Shown: positions 33,178 to 41,930 of the stretch, in pieces
How the letters are laid out: each line of letters begins with the position of its first letter
Numbering within the stretch: position 1 is the stretch's first letter
NCBI GenBank assembly: GCA_009774465.1
Contig: VSNT01000005.1
Coordinates: forward strand, 1-57,331
From: Lachnospiraceae bacterium
Lineage (GTDB): Bacteria > Bacillota_A > Clostridia > Lachnospirales > Lachnospiraceae
DNA length: 57,331 bases
Reading direction: 5' to 3'
Program-made: the position numbers and the translations under genes
Notes under the pieces: model-generated
The model's input: the letters and a program-made list of their open reading frames with translations, nothing else
The model's database searches: none
What the model was told of the DNA's origin: nothing

Positions 33178-33933
33178 TTACATTCTTTTTTCAGTACGCA
33201 TAATTTGCTTTTCCCATGTTTTTTCAGTCTGGATTTTTAAAAAATCACGAAGCAGGTCAAGGTTCTGCATAGTGTCCCATGCTTCCAGTGCGGCGTAATA
33301 CTCTTTACGGTCTTCTGCGTGAATGGTGATGGGCGGGTGATTGTGCATGACAAGAAAATAGTTCATTGCAAGCCGCCCGGTACGCCCATTTCCATCTGCA
33401 AATGGATGGATATTCTCAAACTTGGCATGAAAATATGCAGCAGCAGTTAAAGCGTTTCGGGCCGGTATATCTTCCAGCTCCTTTAGTAATTCAGAGAGTT
33501 CCTCCTGAACATCTTCCGCTGCAGCACCAATTTCATTTCTTCCGGTAACATAGTCATGATGTTTATATTCGCCAGGACGTTCGCCAAGCTTCCACCTGCG
33601 GATGTCGTAGGTGTTTTGTGTCAGAAGTCGTTGCAATTCTTTTATAAAAGTTTCATTAAGAGAGCTTTTTGCATGGAAGGATGTCAGGAAAAATTCATAG
33701 GCTTCTTTGGAATTGCGAATTTCAAACAGTGTTCGCAGGTCGCCGGTGTAAGACGTGACACCATCATGATCAAAAATTTCTCTCGTATCCTGATAGGTAA
33801 TATTGGCATTTTCTATTTTACCGGAATGATATGCAAATAAAATACTATGCCCATTTAAAACTTCTGACAATTCGGCATCTGTTGTTATTTTTTTCTGCTG
33901 CCATAAGGCAATGGCTTTTTCATAATTTGTCAT
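33178..33933 (-). CDS. Fic family protein with N-terminal autoinhibitory motif
   Basis: The preferred ATG (33933) gives 251 residues; the frame extends 11 codons upstream. The core holds the full Fic motif HPFADGNGRTGR (about 176-187), so the catalytic His and anion-binding loop are intact for AMP transfer from ATP. Upstream lies SGKIEN (about 38-43), matching the class II inhibitory helix consensus (S/T)xxxE(G/N), whose Glu blocks productive ATP binding. No separate antitoxin gene is needed or present. Targets are unknown. It has its own promoter, divergent from the esterase gene. Confidence 0.92.
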   Translation of the reverse strand: MTNYEKAIALWQQKKITTDAELSEVLNGHSILFAYHSGKIENANITYQDTREIFDHDGVTSYTGDLRTLFEIRNSKEAYEFFLTSFHAKSSLNETFIKELQRLLTQNTYDIRRWKLGERPGEYKHHDYVTGRNEIGAAAEDVQEELSELLKELEDIPARNALTAAAYFHAKFENIHPFADGNGRTGRLAMNYFLVMHNHPPITIHAEDRKEYYAALEAWDTMQNLDLLRDFLKIQTEKTWEKQIMRTEKRM

Positions 33934-33983
33934 GGAATCACTTCTTTCCGGATGAAATTTTTTCACTTTTGGCTGGTTATTTT

Positions 33984-34012
33984 AATATAGCATACCGGGC
34001 AGGCATGCGCAA
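33984..34012 (-). promoter_or_regulatory. Sigma-A promoter of the fic gene
   Basis: On the minus strand TTGCGC (plus 34007-34012) and TATATT (plus 33984-33989) are 17 bases apart, about 50 bases before the Fic start. Confidence 0.65.
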
Positions 34013-34060
34013 CAAAACATTATTTTTCGATTTAAATGCATGTACAATTTTAATTGGCAA

Positions 34061-34090
34061 TTGCTTATAGCAGATGATATCAGATATAAT
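34061..34090 (+). promoter_or_regulatory. Sigma-A promoter of the esterase gene
   Basis: TTGCTT (34061-34066) and TATAAT (34085-34090) are separated by 18 bases. The -10 covers the ATG at 34074, so translation must begin downstream, at 34119. Confidence 0.72.
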
Positions 34091-34118
34091 AATGGAAACA
34101 GATGGAAAGGGGAAAGAC

Positions 34119-34898
34119 ATGGGTAAGGTGCGGACGATAGAAAATTTGGTTTACCGGGAAAATGTAGGGAAGGCAGGGATGTTGGATCTTTACCTTCCTG
34201 AAACGGAAAAATGTAAAACGCTGCTGATCTTTTTTCATGGAGGCGGACTTGAAAATGGGGATAAAACTGACGACAGCATTATATGCAATGAGCTCGCCGC
34301 TTGTGGTATTGCAATAGTGAGTGCAAATTATCGTATGTATCCTGATGTAATATACCCCCAGTATATAGAAGATGCCGCGAAAGCTGTGGCATGGAGTCTG
34401 AAACATATTAAGGAATATATCATATTTGACCAGATATTTATCGGAGGAATTTCAGCCGGAGCATATTTATCGATGATGCTTCATTTCCAACCGGGATTTC
34501 TGGCAGGATATGACGTAAGCGAGAATCAGATTTCAGGCTATATTTTTGATGCAGGGCAGCCTACTGTTCATTACAATATTTTGAAAGAGAGGGGACAGGA
34601 TCCTCGCTCAGTTCGTGTTGATGAAGCAGCGCCGATTTATTACTTGGAAGGGAAAAGGACGGTTGAACGGAAGCAGAGGTTTTTGATTCTTATTTCAGAT
34701 CAGGATATTGTGGGCAGACGAGAGCAAAATGAATTATTAATAAGAACGATGGAAACACATGGATATGAGAAATCCCAGATTAATTATCAGGTAATAGAAG
34801 GTTATTATCATGCAGGATATGAAAATGTAAAAGATGCCGAAGGGGGATATCCATATGTCAGATTACTGTGTGAATTTATTGAGAGCGATAGAAAATAA
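34119..34898 (+). CDS. Alpha/beta hydrolase, esterase/lipase type
   Basis: The start at 34119 (AAAGGGGAAAG upstream) gives 259 residues. The oxyanion-hole motif HGGGLENGD (about 39-47), nucleophile elbow GISAGAY (near 106-112) and a late His in YYHAGYE (near 230) mark the hormone-sensitive-lipase/BD-FAE-like esterase group that deacylates small esters, including acetylated sugars. No signal peptide, so cytoplasmic. It is followed after 15 bases by a response regulator gene and may be in the same transcript. Confidence 0.88.
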   Translation: MGKVRTIENLVYRENVGKAGMLDLYLPETEKCKTLLIFFHGGGLENGDKTDDSIICNELAACGIAIVSANYRMYPDVIYPQYIEDAAKAVAWSLKHIKEYIIFDQIFIGGISAGAYLSMMLHFQPGFLAGYDVSENQISGYIFDAGQPTVHYNILKERGQDPRSVRVDEAAPIYYLEGKRTVERKQRFLILISDQDIVGRREQNELLIRTMETHGYEKSQINYQVIEGYYHAGYENVKDAEGGYPYVRLLCEFIESDRK

Positions 34899-34913
34899 TT
34901 AAGGTGAAAAACA

Positions 34914-35585
34914 GTGAAAAGAATATTAATTGTAGAGGATGATAAAGGACTGCGGGAAGGAATTGAGCTTGCATTAAAGAGAGAGGATTTTTCTTTTGTC
35001 CTATGCGAAAGTATTGCCGGGGCCAGGGATGCGCTTGCAGGAATGGAAGAGTTTGACCTGATTCTTCTTGATCTTAATTTGCCGGACGGGAGCGGATATG
35101 ACCTGCTTAAGGAAATAAAGAGCAAAGGCAGTGAGCCGGTGATTATATTGACAGCCAATGATCTTGAAATGGATGAAGTACGGGGGTTAGAGCTTGGCGC
35201 TGAGGATTATATTACCAAGCCTTTCAGCCTCATGGTGCTTCGGGCAAGGATTGACAAGGCTTTGAAAAATGCAGGAAAAGGTGAGTCCAGGGTTTATCAA
35301 TTTGGAGACTTTTGCTTTTCCTTTGAACAGATGCAGGTGAAAAAGAAAGAGGAAGAAATTATTTTAAGTAAGACGGAATTAAAGCTTCTGCAGCTTCTGG
35401 TGGAAAATAAGAACAGGATACTTACCAGAGATAAACTGATTGACCGGATTTGGACGGAGGATGCGGAATTTGTGGATGAAAATGCGCTGTCTGTTACTGT
35501 GAACAGGCTGCGCAGTAAACTAAAAGAAGATGGAGAAGGACATTTACAGACGGTGTATGGGAAAGGATATGTTTGGAAGGCATAA
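34914..35585 (+). CDS. OmpR-family response regulator (exporter-linked)
   Basis: This 223-residue protein has a receiver domain (EDD 8-10, phosphoacceptor D53 in LLDLNLPDG, lysine in DYITKPFSL) and a winged helix (about 130-222, with LSKTELKLLQLLVE and ALSVTVNRLRSKL). It is followed by a soluble kinase and a MacB/FtsX-type transporter, as in bacitracin- or peptide-responsive BceRS/VraRS-like modules. Confidence 0.93.
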   Translation: MKRILIVEDDKGLREGIELALKREDFSFVLCESIAGARDALAGMEEFDLILLDLNLPDGSGYDLLKEIKSKGSEPVIILTANDLEMDEVRGLELGAEDYITKPFSLMVLRARIDKALKNAGKGESRVYQFGDFCFSFEQMQVKKKEEEIILSKTELKLLQLLVENKNRILTRDKLIDRIWTEDAEFVDENALSVTVNRLRSKLKEDGEGHLQTVYGKGYVWKA

Positions 35586-36444
35586 GGAGAAAGAGAAGGA
35601 TAAGAAAATTCCTTTCGGAACGATGGCGAAACTTGAAGCTATGCTGGATGACGCGTTAGATGGACGCTTTCATGAAGGGGATTATAATGAGAGCAGGCTT
35701 TCAAGGCTGGAAGTGAAATGGAGGCGTTTTTTGTCCTCCCAGATGAGCGCAAGGCAAAAGCTTTTGGAGGAGCAGGGCAGGATTAAAAGCCTTATTTCCG
35801 ATATTTCCCATCAGACCAAAACGCCGCTGTCCAATATAATACTGTATTCTCAGCTTTTGGAGGAAAAGGAGAAAGATCCCGAGCTTATTTCTATGATCCA
35901 GGCAATCAGAGAACAGTCGGAAAAGCTTGATTTCCTTATACAATCTTTGATAAAAACCTCCCGTCTTGAAAATGAAGTGCTTATGCTGCATCCGGTGCGT
36001 CAGCCTATTATGCCAATGCTTCTTGCAGTGGTAAATGTGATGCAGGAGGAAGCCGCAAAAAAACAGATTAAAATCATATTGAATGATACAGATGTGCAGG
36101 CCTGTTTTGACAGAAAATGGACGGAGGAGGCAATCGGCAATCTGCTTGACAATGCAGTGAAATACAGTCCATCCGGTAGTGAGATACAAATTTCAGTCAC
36201 AGAATATGAGATGTTTGCTACAGTAAGTGTAACTGATCAGGGCATGGGAATCAGGGAAGAAGAGCAGGCTAAAATTTTCCAGCGTTTTTACAGAAGTAAG
36301 GAAGTGGCACAGATGAAAGGCGTTGGAATCGGTCTGTATCTGGCAAGGGAAATTGCAGAAAGACAAAGCGGTTATTTAAAGGTAAAGTCAGGATGTGGGA
36401 AAGGAAGTACTTTTTCTTTTTATATGATAAAGAATGAGAGATAA
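35569..36444 (+). CDS. Histidine kinase without membrane segments
   Basis: The ATG at 35569 overlaps the regulator by 17 bases and gives 291 residues. No hydrophobic segment is present: the N-terminus is basic (MFGRHKEKEKDKK), then comes a coiled helical stretch (about 20-75) and the kinase core (H-box DISHQTKTPLSNI, N-box IGNLLDNAVKYSP, G2 KGVGIGLYLA). Kinases of this class next to FtsX-type transporters may sense through the transporter. The start is uncertain, since the frame is open to 35530. Confidence 0.88.
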   Translation: MFGRHKEKEKDKKIPFGTMAKLEAMLDDALDGRFHEGDYNESRLSRLEVKWRRFLSSQMSARQKLLEEQGRIKSLISDISHQTKTPLSNIILYSQLLEEKEKDPELISMIQAIREQSEKLDFLIQSLIKTSRLENEVLMLHPVRQPIMPMLLAVVNVMQEEAAKKQIKIILNDTDVQACFDRKWTEEAIGNLLDNAVKYSPSGSEIQISVTEYEMFATVSVTDQGMGIREEEQAKIFQRFYRSKEVAQMKGVGIGLYLAREIAERQSGYLKVKSGCGKGSTFSFYMIKNER

Positions 36445-36446
36445 TA

Positions 36447-36486
36447 AAAGGTGTCGTAAAATCAGATGATTATTCGGCACCTTTCA
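36447..36486 (+). terminator. Terminator after the two-component genes
   Basis: AAAGGTGTCG (36447-36456) pairs with CGGCACCTTT (36475-36484), with one G-U pair and an 18-base loop. It separates the regulator/kinase transcript from the transporter genes, which therefore need their own, probably regulator-dependent, promoter in 36487-36618. The word GGCAGGTTA occurs twice at about 36587-36612. Confidence 0.7.
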
Positions 36487-36618
36487 TTATTAAGTAAATC
36501 ACAGGATTCTTGCGAAACTGTTAGATTTCAGAAAGAAGGCAGAAAGACTTACCTGCTATAGTAAAAGTAGAAAGCAGATGAAAATGGGCAGGTTACGCAG
36601 AAAGGCAGGTTATTTTAG

Positions 36619-37299
36619 ATGACTATTTTGGAAACAAAAGGACTGAAAAAACATTATGGCGAGGGAGAGAGCCTTGTGAAAGCTTTGGATAACGTAAATC
36701 TAAAGGTGGAGCAGGGAGAGTTTGTTTCCATAGTGGGAACAAGTGGAAGCGGTAAATCCACGCTGCTCCATATGCTGGGAGGATTGGATTATCCTACCGA
36801 GGGCAGCGTGTTTGTGGATGGCAGAGACATTTCCACATTAAAAGAGGAAGCGCTTGCGATTTTCCGGCGCAGAAAGATCGGGTTCGTCTTTCAAAGTTAT
36901 AATCTTGTTCCAGTTTTAAATGTTTATGAAAATATCGTGTTCCCCATTCAACTTGATGGAAATCGGATTGATCAGGATTATATTAACCGGATCATAAAGA
37001 CATTGGGACTGGAAAGTAAGGTGAATGCACTTCCTTCCCAGCTTTCGGGAGGACAGCAGCAGAGAGTTGCCATTGCAAGGGCGCTGGCAGCAAAGCCGGC
37101 AATTATTCTGGCGGATGAGCCTACGGGAAATCTGGACACCAGCACCAGTCAGGACGTATTGGGGCTTTTAAAAGTGACAGCCAGGAAATTTGAACAGACC
37201 ATTGTAATGATTACCCATAATGAAGAGATTGCACAGCTTGCCGACAGAATCATCAGAATTGAGGATGGAAAGATTGTGACAGAGGGAGGCCGGTCATGA
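36619..37299 (+). CDS. MacB/LolD-type ABC ATP-binding protein
   Basis: This 226-residue ATPase has Walker A GTSGSGKS, signature LSGGQQQR and Walker B IILADEPTGNLD, the profile of the LolD/MacB/BceA group that drives FtsX-type permeases. Its stop overlaps the permease start (ATGA). With the two-component pair upstream it forms a detoxification or signalling unit. Confidence 0.94.
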   Translation: MTILETKGLKKHYGEGESLVKALDNVNLKVEQGEFVSIVGTSGSGKSTLLHMLGGLDYPTEGSVFVDGRDISTLKEEALAIFRRRKIGFVFQSYNLVPVLNVYENIVFPIQLDGNRIDQDYINRIIKTLGLESKVNALPSQLSGGQQQRVAIARALAAKPAIILADEPTGNLDTSTSQDVLGLLKVTARKFEQTIVMITHNEEIAQLADRIIRIEDGKIVTEGGRS

Positions 37300-39845
37300 G
37301 AAACGTATCTAATAAAAAAATTATCCGGGTTCTTTCCTTTAGAACGATGAAGGAAAAACGGTGGAAGAATCTGATTGCAGTATTGGCTATCGGGCTTACG
37401 ACAGTGCTTTTTACCGCACTGTTTACCGCAGGCAGTTCCATGATGAGCTCTCTGGAGGAGGCAACTATGCGGCAGGTGGGAACCAGCGCGCACGGAGGCT
37501 ATAAATATTTGTCTCTGGAAGAATATGAAAGAGTGAAAGCAGCAGGCGGCTATAAGGAAATCAGTTGTGATATTATTGCCGGATTTGGAAGTAATCCTGA
37601 ATTAAATGGAATTCAGACAGAAGTGCGTTTTAGCGAAGACCAGCAGGCAAAGTGGAGTTTCAGTTATCCGGAAGAAGGAAAAATGCCGGAAAAAAGGAAT
37701 GAGTGCGCTGCCAGCTCCAAAGTGCTGGAAGCCCTTGGCGTACCGCTTAAAGTAGGGGAAAAGGTGAATATTTCCATTACCAGTTATGATGCAGAGGGAA
37801 AGGAAGTTGTTTTTGAAGAAGAATTTATCTTAAGCGGCTTCTGGTACTCCAATGATGCTTCCCATGCACAGGAGTTTTGGGTGTCCAGAGAATGGCTGGA
37901 TGAAAACATTTATCTTTTGTCAGAAAATTATAATCAGCGTATGAAAGAAAAAGGACTTTATCAGCCGACAGGTACTTTGCAGGCAGGAATTAACTTTGAT
38001 TCCTCTTTTGATATAGAGTCTCAAATGGAAGCGCTTACCAGACGGGCAGGCTTTAATGAGGATGAGCTGCGAATCAGCGTGAACTGGGCGTATGGAACAG
38101 CCAGAATAGATGGATTTACGCTGCTTTTGGGAATGGGACTGCTGTTTTTAATTCTTCTGTCAGGATATTTGATTATTTATAATATCTTTTACATTAATGT
38201 TACCATTGATATCCGCTATTATGGACTTTTAAAGACCATAGGTGCCACTGGCAGACAGCTTCGGCGCATGGTGCGTACACAGGCGCTTATGCTTTCAGCA
38301 GTGGGAATCCCCATTGGACTTTTGACCGGATGGTTTGTGGGAAGGGGAGTGATGCCTGCGGTTTATAACGCCACAGCGACAGACGGAGTTACGAATATAT
38401 CCTTAAATCCCTGGATTTTTATTGGTGCGGCGTTGTTTTCACTGGCAGTGGTATATGTAAGCTGTATCAAACCCTGTCATCTGGCAACAAAGGTGTCGCC
38501 CATAGAGGCGGTGCGTTACGTGGAAAGTATCACCTATAAGAAGAAAGAGAAAAAGGCGTCGAGGATTTCCATGTTTCATATGGCGGCTGCCAATATGGGA
38601 AGAAATAAAAAGAAGGCGGCAGCAGTGATTGCATCTTTATCCTTAAGTCTCATCCTCTTAAATGCCACTTATGCGCTGGTAAAAGGATTTTCTTTTGATG
38701 AGTATGTGAAAGATTATCTGCTTGCCGATATGCAGGTCAGCCATTATTCCATGCTGGATCTTTCGACAAATTGGCAGGACTATAAGGCGGTAACGCCGGA
38801 AGTTGTTTCGGCCATAGAAAAAATCCCCGGCGTAAATGATGTGCAGACCATAGAAAACAGGGCGGATATGGCAGCAATTGAGGATGAAACAATGGAACGA
38901 TTTATTCATTATTTTGAGTCGGAAATGCCGGAGCGTATGGGAGTGAAAGAGATGATTGGAGAATTAAAGGAAACCGGTCAAATACCGGCAAATGCCTTTC
39001 ACATCTCGGAAGACATGTATTCTTATCTGGAATCCTGGGAAGGGACCTTTGATAAGGAAAAATTTGAGCAGGGCGGAACTGCGGTTTTACTGGTAGACCA
39101 TTTTTCGAAAAACTATGCTTCAATTGGAGATAAAATGGTTCTGGGGGGCAGCAAAGACACGCCTGGCAAAGAGGTGGAGATTGCTGCAGTTGCCCAGCTT
39201 CCTTATTCCATTGGCACACGCAGCATTGTTTTGGGAGGAATCAGTCTGCTTTTATGTGACAAAGATTTTGAGGAACTTTATGACGTAGAGGGCGCGTTAC
39301 ATGCCAGTATTGATGTGGATGAAGAAAAAGAGGAGCAGGTAATAACTCAAATACAGGAGCTGCTTAATACGGAATATCCGGAGCTTGTATTAAGCACCAA
39401 GGAAACCTTAAGAAAAGAGTTTGCAGCGGAAAACAGACTGTTTGGAGTGATAGGCGGTTTGCTTGGATTGATTCTTGGGCTGATTGGCATACTGAATTTA
39501 ATCAATGCCATGATAACAGGTATTCTTACAAGAAAACAGGAGTTTGCCATGATGCAGGCGGTGGGAATGACTGGAAAGCAGCTTGAGCAGATGCTGATAA
39601 TGGAAGGAATTCTGTATGGAGTATGGACGCTGGGAATTGCGGCAACCTTTGGAAATGTGGTCAGCTATGGACTGGTTTATTTATTTGGGAAAAATATGTC
39701 CTATTTTGTATGGGGATTTCATGTACTCCCGCTGGCGATCAGCATTCCTGTTATCGGACTTTTGTCAGTTATCCTTCCGGTGAGCTGTTACCATGCATTG
39801 TGTAAAAAAAGTATTATTGAACGTTTGCGGTTGGCGGAAGTGTAA
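37296..39845 (+). CDS. Large FtsX-type ABC permease with extracellular domains
   Basis: This 849-residue protein has an N-terminal segment (about 25-48), a large external domain (about 50-265) and three segments of a first FtsX domain (about 268-390, including YYGLLKTIGATGRQLRRMV). A second half has a segment near 430, another external domain (about 455-690) and a C-terminal FtsX domain (EFAMMQAVGMTGKQLEQML). This layout matches BceB/VraG-like or peptide-exporting permeases that act as mechanotransmitters and may be the sensor for the soluble kinase upstream. Confidence 0.92.
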   Translation: MRNVSNKKIIRVLSFRTMKEKRWKNLIAVLAIGLTTVLFTALFTAGSSMMSSLEEATMRQVGTSAHGGYKYLSLEEYERVKAAGGYKEISCDIIAGFGSNPELNGIQTEVRFSEDQQAKWSFSYPEEGKMPEKRNECAASSKVLEALGVPLKVGEKVNISITSYDAEGKEVVFEEEFILSGFWYSNDASHAQEFWVSREWLDENIYLLSENYNQRMKEKGLYQPTGTLQAGINFDSSFDIESQMEALTRRAGFNEDELRISVNWAYGTARIDGFTLLLGMGLLFLILLSGYLIIYNIFYINVTIDIRYYGLLKTIGATGRQLRRMVRTQALMLSAVGIPIGLLTGWFVGRGVMPAVYNATATDGVTNISLNPWIFIGAALFSLAVVYVSCIKPCHLATKVSPIEAVRYVESITYKKKEKKASRISMFHMAAANMGRNKKKAAAVIASLSLSLILLNATYALVKGFSFDEYVKDYLLADMQVSHYSMLDLSTNWQDYKAVTPEVVSAIEKIPGVNDVQTIENRADMAAIEDETMERFIHYFESEMPERMGVKEMIGELKETGQIPANAFHISEDMYSYLESWEGTFDKEKFEQGGTAVLLVDHFSKNYASIGDKMVLGGSKDTPGKEVEIAAVAQLPYSIGTRSIVLGGISLLLCDKDFEELYDVEGALHASIDVDEEKEEQVITQIQELLNTEYPELVLSTKETLRKEFAAENRLFGVIGGLLGLILGLIGILNLINAMITGILTRKQEFAMMQAVGMTGKQLEQMLIMEGILYGVWTLGIAATFGNVVSYGLVYLFGKNMSYFVWGFHVLPLAISIPVIGLLSVILPVSCYHALCKKSIIERLRLAEV

Positions 39846-39856
39846 CGTAAAATGGA

Positions 39857-39900
39857 TTTCCCCTGCAGCGGCCTGACAGACAGGTATGCTGCAGGGGAAA
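39857..39900 (+). terminator. Strong hairpin terminator after the FtsX permease
   Basis: A perfect 13-bp stem pairs TTTCCCCTGCAGC (39857-39869) with GCTGCAGGGGAAA (39888-39900), followed by AATTTT. Confidence 0.82.
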
Positions 39901-39904
39901 AATT

Positions 39905-39934
39905 TTGCGCAGATTCCTGACAATGTGTTATAAT
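39905..39934 (+). promoter_or_regulatory. Sigma-A promoter of the HIT-protein gene
   Basis: TTGCGC (39905-39910) and TATAAT (39929-39934) are separated by 18 bases. The leader to the GTG at 40033 is about 90 bases. Confidence 0.62.
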
Positions 39935-40032
39935 TTTATAAAACTTTGGGAATTGTTAAGAACTAACTTTGCAGATGACTCGGATAAATCTTCTTATGCC
40001 GCGTTGTCGATCTTACTTGGGGAGGTACAGAT

Positions 40033-40497
40033 GTGTGTATAGTATGCGATAGAATTGAAATGATAAAAAAGGGGACAAATCCTTATTTTGTAAAAGAATT
40101 GGAAACCGGGTATGTTGTGATTGGAGATCATCAGCATTTTTATGGCTACACTCTTTTTCTTTACAAGGAGCATGGGCACAAAACAGAGCTGTTTCATCTT
40201 GAACAGGCGGAAAGATTAAAGTTTCTTGAAGAAATGTCAATTGTAGCAGAAGCTGTCTTTAAAGCCTTTACTCCCGAAAAAATAAATTATGAATTACTGG
40301 GAAATGGTGATACACATCTCCATTGGCATATATATCCAAGAGTGGGTGGCGATATAGAAAATTATGGAAACAATGGGAAAGGTCCCATCTGGTGCTATCC
40401 TATGGAAAAGATATATTGTGATGACAACCGCCCGGATGAAGGTCAACTGGCAGATATGAAGCAAAGGCTGCTTTCTGAACTGAATCAATTATTATGA
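40033..40497 (+). CDS. HIT family nucleotide hydrolase
   Basis: This 154-residue protein carries the histidine triad HLHWHIYPR (H-x-H-x-H) near residues 97-105 and a zinc-type CxxC at the start (CIVC). HIT proteins of this branch cleave dinucleoside polyphosphates or AMP-linked compounds. The ATG at 40031 runs at once into a stop, so translation must begin with GTG at 40033, 7 bases after GGAGG. Confidence 0.88.
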   Translation: MCIVCDRIEMIKKGTNPYFVKELETGYVVIGDHQHFYGYTLFLYKEHGHKTELFHLEQAERLKFLEEMSIVAEAVFKAFTPEKINYELLGNGDTHLHWHIYPRVGGDIENYGNNGKGPIWCYPMEKIYCDDNRPDEGQLADMKQRLLSELNQLL

Positions 40498-40581
40498 ATA
40501 AAAATTCACTTTTTTGGAATCGTGTATCCATTGAAAATGTTTGTAAAACTGGAAAAACAAAATTGGTTAAGGAGAAAAAAG

Positions 40582-40995
40582 ATGAGTGAAAAAACAGTAT
40601 TTAGCCGGGGCTCTTTTTTTCATGGGACAAGAGCAGATTTGAAAATGGGCGATTTGATAGTTACAGGAAAGAAAAAGAATTATAATGATGATAGAAAATC
40701 CAAATATGTTTATTTTGCCGGGACTTTGGATGCGGCAATTTGGGGAGCGGAACTGGCAGAGGGAGAAGGGGAGGAAAGGATATATGTTGTCGAGCCAACA
40801 GGTGATTTTGAAGATGATCCGAATGTTACAGACAGGAAATTTCCAGGAAATCCAACAAAATCGTATCGATCAAAACACCCTCTAAAGATTGTGGCTGAAG
40901 TAATCAAATGGGAAGGGCATTCTCCTGAAATATTGAATAATATGCTGGAAAATCTCAGGAAATTGTCTGAACAGGGGATAAAAGCAATTGACTGA
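40582..40995 (+). CDS. arr: Rifamycin ADP-ribosyltransferase
   Basis: The ATG at 40582, behind AAGGAG, gives 137 residues, the usual length of Arr. Conserved blocks are FFHGTRADLK near the N-terminus (NAD-binding His), KSKYVYFAGTLDAAIWGAEL, GDFEDDPNVTDRKFPGNPT and GHSPE. Arr transfers ADP-ribose from NAD to rifamycins and inactivates them. It lies alone between the HIT and ybaK genes, with no mobile element around it, so it looks like a resident chromosomal gene. Confidence 0.92.
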   Translation: MSEKTVFSRGSFFHGTRADLKMGDLIVTGKKKNYNDDRKSKYVYFAGTLDAAIWGAELAEGEGEERIYVVEPTGDFEDDPNVTDRKFPGNPTKSYRSKHPLKIVAEVIKWEGHSPEILNNMLENLRKLSEQGIKAID

Positions 40996-41098
40996 TTTTC
41001 AACCACGAGTTTGTGGGAGCCGCAAACACAATATCGCAGAGCAAAATTTGAAATTTGGATTGAGACTTTCGCAAAATCAGCTCCGGATGGAGGAGAAA

Positions 41099-41581
41099 AT
41101 GGCTAAAAACAAAGAAATAAAAACCAACGCAATGCGCATTCTGGAAAGGGAAAAGATATCATTTACCTGTCACACCTATGAATGCGAAGAATTTACCGAT
41201 GGCATGCAGATTGCTGACATGCTTTTTCTGCCTTATGAAAAGGTATACAAAACCCTGGTGACAATAGGAAGCAGTAAAAACTATTTTGTGTTTGTAATTC
41301 CTGTTGCAGGGGAGTTGGATTTAAAGAAAGCAGCAAAGTCAGTAGGGGAAAAATCCGTATCCATGATTCATGTAAAAGACATCAATCAGGTGACCGGATA
41401 TATTAGAGGTGGCTGCACTGCCATTGGCATGAAAAAACAATATGTGACCAGACTGGATGAGTCAGCAAGAGATAAGGACAAAATTTTTGTCAGCGGCGGC
41501 AGGATTGGTTCGCAAATTGAGCTGAAGCCGGAGGATTTTCTTAAGGCCTGTAAGGGAGAATATGCAGAGCTTACTATGTGA
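41099..41581 (+). CDS. ybaK: YbaK-type Cys-tRNA(Pro)/aminoacyl-tRNA deacylase
   Basis: The ATG at 41099 follows GGAGGAG and gives 160 residues; the frame opens earlier at 40988 without support. The protein has the YbaK/EbsC editing fold: TNAMRILEREKISFTCHTYE, KVYKTLVTIGS, FVIPVAGELDLKKAAKSVG, YIRGGCTAIGMKK and FVSGGRIGSQIELKPEDF. It hydrolyses mischarged Cys-tRNA(Pro). It lies in the same direction as arr and the HIT gene. Confidence 0.92.
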   Translation: MAKNKEIKTNAMRILEREKISFTCHTYECEEFTDGMQIADMLFLPYEKVYKTLVTIGSSKNYFVFVIPVAGELDLKKAAKSVGEKSVSMIHVKDINQVTGYIRGGCTAIGMKKQYVTRLDESARDKDKIFVSGGRIGSQIELKPEDFLKACKGEYAELTM

Positions 41582-41684
41582 GAAGGAAAGAATGTTCTGG
41601 ATGTGCGTAAAGCGCAGCGTCCGTTGCTAACGTAAGGGTGGTTCGCAAAGTGCACAGGCAGAGCGGGAAAGGCATGGGTTAAAT

Positions 41685-41870
41685 ATGACACAAACGTCAA
41701 AACAGGAGAAAGCACAAAGAAAGCTGGAAAAGAAAAAGATAAAGCAGAAAATAAAAAGAAGAAAGCAAATCAATGCAAGAATTGACCGGATGGTATCTTT
41801 GCTTGCAGTGCTGGTATGCGTTGTTTTTTCTGTGCGGGAAGTGATGGATAACAGAAAAAATGAGAAATAA
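41685..41870 (+). CDS. Small basic single-pass membrane protein, 61 aa
   Basis: An ATG behind a weak AAAGG site opens a 61-residue frame. The first 35 residues are very Lys/Arg/Gln-rich (helical), followed by one membrane segment (about 37-53, VSLLAVLVCVVFSV) and a charged tail. Lachnospiraceae often carry such small proteins. No family is recognised and it could be spurious, but composition and position after ybaK make translation plausible. Confidence 0.45.
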   Translation: MTQTSKQEKAQRKLEKKKIKQKIKRRKQINARIDRMVSLLAVLVCVVFSVREVMDNRKNEK

Positions 41871-41878
41871 CAATGGGG

Positions 41879-41911
41879 CTAGTGCGAATTTGATTTGAAT
41901 TTTTTGAACAT
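41879..41911 (-). CDS. Possible 10-residue peptide downstream of the small RNA
   Basis: On the minus strand an AGGAG (plus 41921-41925) stands 9 bases before an ATG that encodes MFKKFKSNSH and then TAG. It lies just past the terminator of the predicted RNA. Its last codons form half of an 11-bp inverted repeat, AGTGCGAATTT (41881-41891) with AAATTCGCACT (41962-41972), that encloses the terminator. It would be translated only on read-through. Very tentative. Confidence 0.2.
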   Translation of the reverse strand: MFKKFKSNSH

Positions 41912-41930
41912 TTCTTCTAACTCCTGTTGT

